From positions 62,001 through 126,000 of the forward strand of contig JAQMWT010000533.1 in NCBI GenBank assembly GCA_029834535.1: a stretch of DNA of 64,000 bases, given 5' to 3'. The position numbers were made by a program, and so were the translations under genes. The notes under the pieces were generated by a model. The model made no database searches, was not told the DNA's origin, and worked only from the letters and a program-made list of their open reading frames with translations. Within the stretch, counting starts at the first letter, position 1; each line of letters opens with the position of its first letter. This DNA comes from Chrysophaeum taylorii (Eukaryota; Sar; Pelagophyceae; Pelagomonadales; Pelagomonadaceae). Positions 45,034-53,714 of the stretch are shown piece by piece.

Positions 45034-46998
45034 TCAGAAGTGCGGTCTCCGATTCTCGGGTGGAGAACGACGCAGTGTCGTACACGGCAGCGCGGCGCGT
45101 AGTCGCGTCGCTCTATCGAGCACTTGGAGTAGGCTCGACGAAAGACCGTCGACATTGTGGCCAAGGAATGTTCTTTCGGGCTGTTGTCTTTCTGTGGGTG
45201 AGACGGGCGCGGCTGGCCTCACGACTTGGTCGGGCGGCGGCACCAACCGTGTTTTGTTGCCTTTCATTGAGGTGGAAGGAGGGAACGGGCGAATGACGCA
45301 AGCTGGCCTCCTCGGCGAACCCAACTCGAGCCCTGTTCCTCGATGCTTCGCACCACAACCATTCGGCACTTTCCACATCTTGGCGAAGCCAGTGTTCACA
45401 AGAGAATACGGGCAAAGTTTGCCATTGGTAGTTCGGATCTTGTCGACGAGAGCAATCGACGAATTGATTGGGCCCGCGCGCGCGGGCTTTTCTCCCGGTG
45501 GTTTCGAGCAGGCTTGGAGTGTTGTTGATAGCGCGGCTGGTTCGGCGGGGTTGACGACGAGCGGTTGCAATAACGAAGTCGTCAACGGCGCGCTGGCTCG
45601 CGAAGAGGTCGCCTGCACGTGCTTCCTCGCCGGCCGAGGAGTGGAAGCGTCCGGGTCGGTGCCACCGACGGGGGCGCTCGTCACGCTGATGACGTCGCGC
45701 AGCACCGGCTCTAACGTTGGCAGCCTAGGGCTCTTGGTCACCACGACCTTGATCTTGTTTCTCGAGAGCGCAGAGAACGCGGGTAGGCCCGTGGTCTGCG
45801 GTTGGTGCACTTCGCGCACCGAGTCGTCGACAGTATCGCACGGCTGCTGCAGCGATTCGAAGGACGATCGTCGTCTCCACTCTTGCATGCCAAGGGACTT
45901 GGGATAAAATACTTTCGCGGAGACGCCGGCTGTTGGAAACATCGACGCGAGGGTTGCCGAGGCCCGCTTTGTCAGGTGCCCTTGGGGTGGCTCGGGCTGT
46001 CCCGGGTAGCGCGCGCTGGGGACAGAGAGCATGTCGAGGGAGCGTTCGGGGACTTTGGGCTTGGCCTGTACTACGCGCTCGGCGACGGCGCGCAGCGACG
46101 GCCGCTTGCCTGCTGCGCTGCTTGCTGCCTCTTTTCTTTCGTCGCCGTCGTTTGATCGTTGCCGCGACGTGCCAATCGACATGCCTTCCGACATGACACT
46201 TCCCCTGGTCGTGTTGTCTGCCAGATATTCACAGGTCGCGGCGTCGAGTTCCTCCGGTGGGATGATCAACGAATCGACTTCGGATTTCGTGGCGCGGTTC
46301 TCGAAAAGCTCGGACAACGACGGTCTGGAGCCGACGACGTTTGTGGCGTTTATCGCCTCGACATCATCCGAGCCTCTCCGCCAGTGAGTCTCGAGGACGA
46401 GGCGCTGTACCTCGTGGAGCGGCCGAGACGGCGTCATCGTCGAGACGTAGTGGATTGCGGTCCCAATCGAGAGGCCGTCGGCGGAACCGCGCGGACGCTC
46501 GCGACTGCCGACTTCCCATTGACCGTCTTGGGAATCGTGGATAAGCGGCGGTGATCGCGGCGGCGACGGTGTTCGCTCGACGACCCCGTAGCTGCTCCCG
46601 CAAGCAGCCATGTCTTCAGCCTGACCGCTGTGTGTCGAGATGTTGTTCTCGACGACGAAATGCGACTTATTTAGCCCTTCTTTAACGGCGGTGTTGGTCG
46701 TCGTCTCTTCCTCGTCGTTCCTTTGCATGCGGACGTCGCCGCGGGTGTCGGGCGACGCGAGTCGCACGACGAGGGTCGAGGCCTTGCGCGGACTAGGCTG
46801 CGGAGTCCAGGAAGCCGGGAATAGCGACTTTGTCGCCCAGGAGCCCACATCGGTTTCCTCATCATCCTCCTCTTCCGAGGATTTGTTGAGGTGTCGTGGT
46901 GGCACCGGAGAAGAACACTCATCGTCGAGATCGCCGACCACCTCGGCGCCCGCTGCGAGGTGCGCGAACGCGGCCGCCTCGCCAAAGTCCTCGAACAT
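45034..46998 (-). CDS. Hypothetical disordered protein
   Basis: 654 aa from the ATG at 46998. Mostly Ser, Pro, Arg, Thr and acidic residues with no folded domain I can name. Three similar short motifs recur: SADGLSIGTAIHY, GSRPSLSELFEN/GKRPSLRAVAERV and SVMSEGMSIGTS, suggesting repeated docking or phosphorylation sites. The N-terminus is amphipathic (FEDFGEAAAFAHLAAGAE). It begins 120 bp from the divergent MsrA gene. It could be a regulatory or scaffold protein; the single long frame against several short opposing frames is the main support. Confidence 0.55.
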   Translation of the reverse strand: MFEDFGEAAAFAHLAAGAEVVGDLDDECSSPVPPRHLNKSSEEEDDEETDVGSWATKSLFPASWTPQPSPRKASTLVVRLASPDTRGDVRMQRNDEEETTTNTAVKEGLNKSHFVVENNISTHSGQAEDMAACGSSYGVVERTPSPPRSPPLIHDSQDGQWEVGSRERPRGSADGLSIGTAIHYVSTMTPSRPLHEVQRLVLETHWRRGSDDVEAINATNVVGSRPSLSELFENRATKSEVDSLIIPPEELDAATCEYLADNTTRGSVMSEGMSIGTSRQRSNDGDERKEAASSAAGKRPSLRAVAERVVQAKPKVPERSLDMLSVPSARYPGQPEPPQGHLTKRASATLASMFPTAGVSAKVFYPKSLGMQEWRRRSSFESLQQPCDTVDDSVREVHQPQTTGLPAFSALSRNKIKVVVTKSPRLPTLEPVLRDVISVTSAPVGGTDPDASTPRPARKHVQATSSRASAPLTTSLLQPLVVNPAEPAALSTTLQACSKPPGEKPARAGPINSSIALVDKIRTTNGKLCPYSLVNTGFAKMWKVPNGCGAKHRGTGLELGSPRRPACVIRPFPPSTSMKGNKTRLVPPPDQVVRPAAPVSPTERQQPERTFLGHNVDGLSSSLLQVLDRATRLRAALPCTTLRRSPPENRRPHF

Positions 46999-47118
46999 CA
47001 CATCACGGATACGCTCTCGAGATACTTTTCGGGTGGTCGCGCGCTTACCCCTTTGTGTTTACATCATATCCGTTGTGAATCCGTTCGGCTTTTTCTTTGC
47101 GTGTTCTTCTCCCAAATC

Positions 47119-47712
47119 ATGGCGTCTGATAAAAGAGGCGGTGTCACCTTCTCGTTCGTTGTGTGTCCTCGACTCCGTCGCGTGCGTAGGTCGTTGGTTG
47201 ATGATCCTGAGAGTTGGCCTTCGGCCCCAACGCACGTTCCCGACCCGGCCATGGGGGAAGAGCTCAAGGAGAGCCCGCGCGAGGCCGTGGCCGTGTTCGC
47301 TTTAGGTTGATTCTGGGGCCCGGAACCTCAATTCCAAAAGGTTCCGGGCGTCAGGTCGACGCGCGTCGGCTACACGGGGGGCGCGACGGCGAATCCAACG
47401 TATTCGTCTGTGTGTTCTGGAAAGACGGGCCATAGCGAAGCCGTTCGCGTGACGTACGATCCTAGCGTCGTAAGCTATGAGCAGCTCCTTTCCAAATTCT
47501 TCGCTCTCCACGACTACAAGCACCCGAGCAAGGCGCAGTACATGTCGGCAATCTTCCCGCAGGACGACGACCAGCGAAAGGTTGCCGAGCACGAGCTCGC
47601 CAAGCTCGAGGGCCCCGTCGCTACCGTCCTCAAAGGTGCCACGCCCTGGTACGACGCCGAGGACTACCACCAAGACTATCTCAACAAGAGGCTCCGCGTC
47701 CGTCGTTTTTAA
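47119..47712 (+). CDS. msrA: Peptide-methionine (S)-S-oxide reductase with UGA-encoded selenocysteine
   Basis: 197 aa if the TGA at 47308-47310 is read as selenocysteine (residue 64). The frame before it ends AVAVFALG and the same frame after it goes on FWGPEPQFQKVPGVRSTRVG, so the TGA sits exactly at the catalytic Cys of the invariant GCFWG motif. Downstream motifs are intact: GYTGG, VCSGKTGHSEAVRVTYDP, SKFFALHDY and the end DYHQDYLNKR. MsrA reduces methionine-S-sulfoxide in proteins; Sec forms are known in Chlamydomonas and some animals. No splice site removes the TGA without losing motif residues. Start at 47119; an ATG at 47251 is an alternative. A SECIS-like hairpin follows the stop. Convergent with CIAO2B. 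Confidence 0.85.
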
Positions 47713-47768
47713 GAAATGGAAGATGTTCCGCCGCCGACGACGACGACGACGACGAATTGTGTATGACT

Positions 47769-47826
47769 GACATCCTACGACATGACGCCTCGCAAGATTC
47801 GAGGCTGAAACAAACGCTCGTATGTC
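47769..47826 (+). promoter_or_regulatory. SECIS-like hairpin in the MsrA 3' UTR (atypical)
   Basis: Starts 57 nt after the MsrA stop. A lower helix pairs GACAT..TACGA (47769-47780) with TCGTATGTC (47818-47826), nine pairs with a 3-nt bulge. Above it is ATGAC (47782-47786) facing TGAA (47806-47809), as in the SECIS non-Watson-Crick quartet, then a perfect 6-bp helix GCCTCG/CGAGGC and loop CAAGATT with the apical AA. The upper helix is shorter than the usual 9-13 bp, so this is a candidate, not a sure SECIS. Confidence 0.45.
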
Positions 47827-47911
47827 TTCTTCTTACGACAAAGCGCCGTCCTTTACAATACACAAACAAAATGGGGCTTTTTTCTTTGTTTTAGTTTTGA
47901 GGAAGCAGGCC

Positions 47912-48442
47912 CTAGGAGGTGGTTGTTCGGAGGTTGTCGTGCGCATAGGTGAGGTCGTCATGCGAGGTTGCCGAGATGCACTTGTTGACGACCTTGAGGA
48001 GGTGGGGGTTTTCGAGAGCCGCCGCGACGCGCTCCTTGTCGGCCAACTGCCTGTTGATCTCGTGCTCGGAGGAGTGGGTTCCTTCGGTTATCATGACTGT
48101 CTGCTTGAAGCGGGACGGGAGCGACCGCAACAGTTTCACCGAGAGACAGAGACCGATGAGGGTCGCCATACTGCAGTGCGGGATGGTCGGCGTGTACCGG
48201 ACCGTGACGGTCGGCATGTCTCCGTCCTCGTCGACGGTCACGTTCTCCATGGTCGTTACGCGCAGCTGTTCGAGGGTCAACGTCTCGTGCTCGGGATCTC
48301 GGACGCGACGGATGTGGTCGAAGACCTCGGCCGCCGTAAAGGGGTCGCGGTGGTTTCCGTTGTGGGCCGGCACACGGACGACGTGGCATGAATCGTCATC
48401 CTCTGTGGGGGCGATCGACGGATTAGCGTTGAGTTCTTGCAT
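47912..48442 (-). CDS. CIAO2B: Cytosolic iron-sulfur assembly component 2B (MIP18 family)
   Basis: 176 aa from the ATG at 48442. The MIP18/DUF59 domain fills the protein: [49 protein letters not shown] with the reactive Cys, then [35 protein letters not shown] and [10 protein letters not shown]. Known role: part of the CIA targeting complex with CIAO1 and MMS19, passing Fe-S clusters to cytosolic and nuclear apoproteins such as DNA polymerases and helicases. The short acidic N-terminus and C-terminal tail are variable in the family. Tail-to-tail with MsrA, 199 bp apart. Confidence 0.9.
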   Translation of the reverse strand: MQELNANPSIAPTEDDDSCHVVRVPAHNGNHRDPFTAAEVFDHIRRVRDPEHETLTLEQLRVTTMENVTVDEDGDMPTVTVRYTPTIPHCSMATLIGLCLSVKLLRSLPSRFKQTVMITEGTHSSEHEINRQLADKERVAAALENPHLLKVVNKCISATSHDDLTYAHDNLRTTTS

Positions 48443-48603
48443 TGTGCTTAGATTTCTAGGAGTGTGGTCAGAGGAGAGTGGACCAAAAACTACTGGTGCG
48501 CAGACAAGTCAACGACGGCCAAAACGAGAATTCTTGCGAGGCGGACAGACACACGAGGTGTGGAACAGTGTAAAGGGTTTCGCGAAGGTCGACTTCTGAT
48601 AAG

Positions 48604-49618
48604 ACAAGTGCAGGCCAGTAAGTTCACCTAGTCCCAATCTCTAACCCCAGTAAGTTCACCTGGTTCCCAGTAAGTTTTATATAAGTTCACCTGGTCAGTA
48701 AGTTCACCTAGCTCACACCAACTCCTTTGAGCTCGTCGCTCTCGCCTCCGCCAATCTAAGCTGCTTTGATCCGCGCGCGCCGCCAACCTTTGAGTTTACT
48801 CTAAAAACCCTTTGCTCTAAAACCCTCAGTAAGTTCATCTGGTCTCAGTAAGTTCACCTGGTCACTATATTCACCTAATCCCAAACTCCAACCCCAGTAA
48901 ATCCACCTGGCCCCAGTAAGTTCACCTATAGTGCGCGTGTAGACGCCGGGAGGGGGCTTATCGGTATTGCGCAGCACGTGTGGGGTAGGGTGGAGTCGTC
49001 GACTCAGAATAGCATATTCTCGGGGTTGCCGATCGACAGAGAGCCACGTAGAGCTGGACGTGGCAGAAGACGGGCTTGGGCAAGAGGACGCCGACCTCGC
49101 GGGGCGTCTGGCCCTGGCTCTTGGTGATCGTTTGGCGTCGGCGGGCCTTAAGGGATACAGGTTGGAGGAGCCTCGGTGACAACGACACGATCGATCATGT
49201 ATCTGGTACCGTTGCAGTGGCCGTGCGACGGGTCGAGGTTGCGAAGACTTTAAGCTCGCGATCAAAGTCAGCATGCCGTTGGTTGTCAGGGAGTTCAAAA
49301 CTCGACTGTAAAGAGCGAGGCGTCGGCTTCCGACCCAACCTAGTCGGCCGAAAAGAACTCCGACGCCTCGTCTCCGGGAAAAAAAGGCCGCGGTCATGCG
49401 CGCGTTGTCAGCATCGACAACATCGTTTCGACGGGGCGTGAGAATGGTGCGCTGAAAGAGCCGCCGCGGGTCGTGGAAACAGTCTGCGAGGTCGCCGTAG
49501 ACGGCTTGGAGGATCACTATCTGGCTCTCGCGCCTACCTGATCCTTACTCTCGCGCCTACCTGATCCTTACCCTACATCGAGGGACAGACAAACAGACAG
49601 ACAGACAAACAGACAAAC
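48604..49618 (-). mobile_element. Helicase repeat copy C (degraded Pif1/Helitron-type)
   Basis: Begins ACAAGTGCAGGCCAGTAAGTTC and on the minus strand codes, in broken frames, for the same helicase end as copies A and B ([20 protein letters not shown] at 48958-49188; the N-terminal part in the frame 48801-49517). The far terminus (ATCTGTCGATTAG..) is missing: the GACAAACA tract runs straight into copy D. Near-identical to copies A and B about 40 kb away, so spread was fairly recent. Confidence 0.7.
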
Positions 49619-50676
49619 ACAAGTACAGGCCAGTAAGTTCGCCAGTAAGTTCACCAAGTCCCAATCTCTAGCCCCAGTAAGTTCACCTGGTCCCAGTAAG
49701 TTTCGTATAAGTTCACCTGGTCAGTAAGTTCACCTAGCTCACACCAACTCCTTTGAGCTCGTCGCTCTCGCCTCCGCCAATCTAAGCTGCTTTGATCCGC
49801 ACGCGCCGCCAACCTTTGAGTTTACTCTAAAAACCCTTTACTCTAAAAACCCCAGTATGTTCACCTGGTCCCAGTTTCACCTGGTCACTCAGCTCACCTA
49901 GTCCCAATATCAAACCCCAGTAAGTTCACGTGGTCCCAGTAAGTTCACTTATAGTGCGCGTGTAGACGCCGGGAGGGGCCTTATCGGTATTGCGCAGCAC
50001 GTGTGGGGTAGGTTGGAGTCGTCGACCCAGATGAGTATATCCTCGGGGTTGCCGATCGACAGAGAGCAACGTAGAGCTGGACGTGGCAGAAGACGGGCTT
50101 CGCCAAGAGGACGCCGACCTCGCGGGGCGTCTGGCCCTGGCTCTTGGTGATCGTTTGGCGTCGGCGGGCCTTACGGGATACAGGTTGGAGGAGCCTCGGT
50201 GACAACGACACGATCGATCATGTATCTGGTACCGTTGCAGTGGCCGTGCGACGGGTCGAGGTTGCGAAGACTTTAAGCTCGCGATCAAAGTCAGCATGCC
50301 GTTGGCTGTCAGGGAGTTGAAAACTCGACTGTAAAGAGCGAGGCGTCGTCTTCCGACCCAACCTAGTCGGCCGAAAAGAACTCCGACGCCTCGTCTCCGC
50401 GAAAAAAAGGCCGCGGTCACGCGCGCGTTGTCAGCATCGACAACATCGTTTCGACTTGGCGTGAGAATGGCGCGCTGGCTAAAAGAGCCGCCGCGGGTCG
50501 TGGAAATAGTCTGCGAGGTCGCTGTAGACGGCTTGGAGGATCACTGTCTGGCTCTCGTGCCTACCTGATCCTTACTCTCGCGCCTACCTGATCCTTACCC
50601 TAAATCGAGGGACAGACAAACAGACAAACAAACAGACAAACAAACAGACAAACATCTGTCGATTAGTAGTTAGGAT
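49619..50676 (-). mobile_element. Helicase repeat copy D (degraded Pif1/Helitron-type)
   Basis: Direct tandem neighbour of copy C, same orientation. Begins ACAAGTACAGGCC and ends after several GACAAACA units with ATCTGTCGATTAGTAGTTAGGAT, the terminus also found in A and B. Minus-strand frames 49926-50420 and 49981-50211 hold the N- and C-terminal parts of the helicase fragment in different frames, as in the other copies. Confidence 0.7.
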
Positions 50677-50718
50677 ATGTAGGGTCCGAGGATGGATGAC
50701 GTCATTCACAGTATCCCC

Positions 50719-50988
50719 TAACACTCGGGTCGGATAAGAAAACGAGACTAGCCCGCGCCGCAACGACGGGTCCTACAACGCGTGGGCTTTTTCCTTTTTT
50801 TGCGTGAGGGGACGAAAGGATGCCGACTTCACTATTGGGACTAGTTCCATCGCGACGATCTCGTGGCGTGGCGGCACATACTGCTTGAGTACAAATGAAC
50901 ATAGCTCAGCGATCCGTTGAGTATGTCTTAGTACAAACTGAAACACAGTTAACGGCTCGTACGAACTTTCTTATCCGACCCTATGTTA
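50719..50988. mobile_element. MITE-like element with terminal inverted repeats
   Basis: Left end TAACACTCGGGTCGGATAAG (from 50719) and right end whose complement reads TAACATAGGGTCGGATAAGA (to 50988) are near-perfect inverted repeats of about 22 bp enclosing ~225 bp without a coding frame. A TTAA/TA-type target is possible. It abuts helicase copy D. Confidence 0.5.
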
Positions 50989-51922
50989 ATGGTTTTTATA
51001 GGTCGACTTGAGCGCAAAAAGAAGGTCGATTGCTCATCACGGGAGTGGGGGTAGTGGGGGTGCGAACATGTGCGCGCAGGATAGTTTAGTGGGTTTTGAA
51101 TGGGCGAGTGGTGCGAAAGTGAGGACGCAGGTGCGTGGCGAGTAGTTCAGCAGGTTTTTAAGGTCGACTACCCTGATCGCCGACTGCGGTTGCGATGGAG
51201 GACGGTGCCTCATGAATCCTGAACCTTGCGAGGGCATCCGCCCTCCCGGCGTAGGTTGGCACCTATTCGCCTCCCGGGCGGGCCGGTCGGCAGCCGGAAC
51301 GTTCGCAGTGGGACGGGGTATGGCCGGGGGGCGAAGATGGAAGGTTATCGACGAGTTGGTTGTCAGGCACATCGCGGTCTCCTCGTCGAATGGCGACAAG
51401 CGTGATGGTCGCTCTCCGCCGACCGACCTTTCGGCGCTCCTCGTCTACAGGCCCGTGATTCCGGGCTGGCTCCTGTCGGCCCAGCCTGGCTCCCATGCTC
51501 GGGAGAGGTCTGAAGTTAGTTAGTTAGTTAGTTAGTTAGTTAAGGTCGACTGCTGCAAGAAAATTTGGCATCGGACCTGCGGAGCTTAGGTCCATTTTTT
51601 TCGTAGTTTTTTTTTAGGTTTAAGACGACCTTGCCCGTTCGGAGGGGCTAAAGCCGCGTCGACCAGCGCCCACCTGGGGTTTTGGAACGTTGTTAGCGGA
51701 TTGTAAAAAAAACTAGGGAATGGCTGCAGGATGTCGCCTGCGCTCGTTTTCGAAAACTGATGCGCCGATCGGCGCGTCCTCGACCCCCGTGCCAGGCCCT
51801 GGGATGGCCAGTATCAGTTTTAGCTTGAAACCCTAAAATAAACGCTGGCCAGGTTTTGTGAGCAGAAACCCCTCTAACATCTGCTGCAGGGCCATACCGT
51901 TTCAGCGAGGGGTTTTCAAATT
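50989..51922. other. Non-coding stretch with a SINE-like 3' tail
   Basis: No gene seen. At about 51455-51510 lies a segment (CCTGGCTCCCATGCTCGGGA within) shared with 61288-61345, followed here by a (GTTA)n tail to about 51543. A conserved 3' end plus simple tail is typical of SINE/LINE insertions. Confidence 0.45.
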
Positions 51923-52678
51923 TCATACCTGCTTGGTTCCAGCATCGGTGCTTGCTTTGTATGCACGCTTCGCCGACCGCCAGAACGCCTTGCAATGATC
52001 AGAGCAGGTCCGGCACCGACGACCGCCGCGAGTTCCCGAAGTGATGAGACAGTCGCGGTGATGAAAGACGGGCTCGCTGCGACCGTCCCCCGCAACCTCC
52101 AGGCGCATCCAGTGGTCCACACCCTCCGATCCTTGCTGCGCATACGCTCCGAGCTGTTTGTCCGTCGTCTCCGCGCTCAGTTCCTCCGCATCACCATCTC
52201 GCTTCTTGTCGTCCCCATCCTCTGGAATTCTCGCGAGACCGTCGTCGGCGCCATCCCGGTCACGGGAGCCGCTCTCGGAATCGCCCTCAAGGCACCGACG
52301 CTTTCGGCCCGGCAAGGCGCCAACGCTCGGTGGTTTCAAAGGACGCTTTGCCAGCACCAGCATTGCGGCATAGCGGTAGGCCTCTGCCACAAGTTCGTCG
52401 TACCCCAGCCGCTGATTATCCGCGACGCCTCGATCGCCACGCGCCGAAAGCCAGGACAGCGTCGAACCGCTTCGACAGAGCCGAGTATTCGACGGGCGTC
52501 TTCTGCCGTCGAGACGGTGCCCTGGACATCGCGCAGTCGCCAGTCGCCAACGTGCGCCGCCGTCGGCAAGGTCGAAGCACACCGACCGGTCGACACGTGG
52601 TGGCGCTTTGCCGGAAACGACGACGAATGCGGCGCGGCCACCTACGGTGCTCTTCGTCCACGGACCGAGAGCTTGCAT
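51923..52678 (-). CDS. Possible transposon-derived Cys/His protein
   Basis: 251 aa from the ATG at 52678. A Lys/Arg/Asp-rich linker (GDSESGSRDRDGADDGLARI) is followed by a C-terminal zinc-finger-like region: FHHRDCLITSGTRGGRRCRT, then CSDHCKAFWRSAKRAYK. This C-x7-10-C-x2-C plus basic helix arrangement occurs in the DNA-binding parts of several eukaryotic transposases. The first half lacks clear features and the opposite strand is also open (51995-52819). It sits among repeats. The call is weak. Confidence 0.3.
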   Translation of the reverse strand: MQALGPWTKSTVGGRAAFVVVSGKAPPRVDRSVCFDLADGGARWRLATARCPGHRLDGRRRPSNTRLCRSGSTLSWLSARGDRGVADNQRLGYDELVAEAYRYAAMLVLAKRPLKPPSVGALPGRKRRCLEGDSESGSRDRDGADDGLARIPEDGDDKKRDGDAEELSAETTDKQLGAYAQQGSEGVDHWMRLEVAGDGRSEPVFHHRDCLITSGTRGGRRCRTCSDHCKAFWRSAKRAYKASTDAGTKQV

Positions 52679-53714
52679 ACGGTTTCAAGGAGCGCCTCCC
52701 GCGTTGGACCAAGAGCGACTGCTGGAGCTGGAACCGGCGCCGGCGCTGACGAAGAGGTCAAGGCCTGTCCCCACTCGCGGTGGATCTCCCGAGGCAGTAG
52801 TAGGGCTGTGCTGTTGTAATCGCCAGGACGCCGGACTCGGCCGTCGAGCTGATCTCGGAGGCCGTGCGGCTCCCGGTTGGTCGCCGGCACCCAAAGGTAC
52901 GTGGTGTAGGAGCCCGGCCGAGATCCGGCCGCCGATCTGCACACCATGTCGTGGCGCGAGCGGAATGCGCGTTGGTCCGGTTGGAAGAGCACGTCCAGGC
53001 TGTCAGTCGAGGTGGATGCTCCTGTTGTTGTTGAGGGAGTTGACGACATTCTTGGTCTCGTCCACGAAGAACCACCACTTAAAGGGACATGACCTGGAGG
53101 CAGAGCGAGCCTCATGATGCATGTAGGAACGCGAAGTCGAAACGGCGTTGGATCCTCGAAGGACAGGACGACGAGGCAAGCACATCCACGAGTCCCGAAG
53201 GCGAAGCCCTCGACTGCGCCGCGCTGCCGAGGCCGCTCACGAAAACTTGTTGTCAACAACGGCTGCAACAACAACGCGCATCGACACAATGATCGCGCTT
53301 GAGGCTCAACAACAACAACATCGTTCCATCGAGACCCCGAGCCGACGGATTAGGATCAGCACCGACACGACCTGTGTCGGTCGACAAACAGACTTCGTAC
53401 GCACCAAGCACGTTGCGCCGGGTCCTGAAACAAGTTGCGGAGGTAGGTCCGGTCGTCGACGGAGGCGTCGTCACTCGCCGCGGCCTCGTGGGTCCGCCGC
53501 GGACCCGCCCGGTCTCGAGAGGGTTTTTTTTTTTCTGCAGTCCTCATCGTTGAGATGGACTTGCAGCACGACAGACTAGGGTTTCACTCACTCACGTCAC
53601 GCACGAGTCCGTTGTTGTTTGTTTGTTGTTCGGGGCCGTCGTCGGTCGACGAGGGTAAGTAAGGGTTATGTGTTGAGTAACGGTCAGGAAGTACAAATAA
53701 TTCAAAAGCACACA
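52679..53714. other. Stretch with fragmentary frames, no sure gene
   Basis: Minus-strand frames (for example VPFKWWFFVDETKNVVNSLN near 53003-53090) look like pieces of a coding region broken by stops, perhaps the upstream part of the transposon-like ORF at 51923-52678. ACA/AAC simple repeats lie near 53255-53325. The last ~120 bp should hold the POLE2 promoter. Confidence 0.4.

Noticed and set aside
51470-51505. CTCCC..GGGAG hairpin as a transcription terminator or tRNA arm
   Set aside because: No tRNA cloverleaf or T-loop box could be built around it, and it is shared with another site as part of a dispersed repeat.
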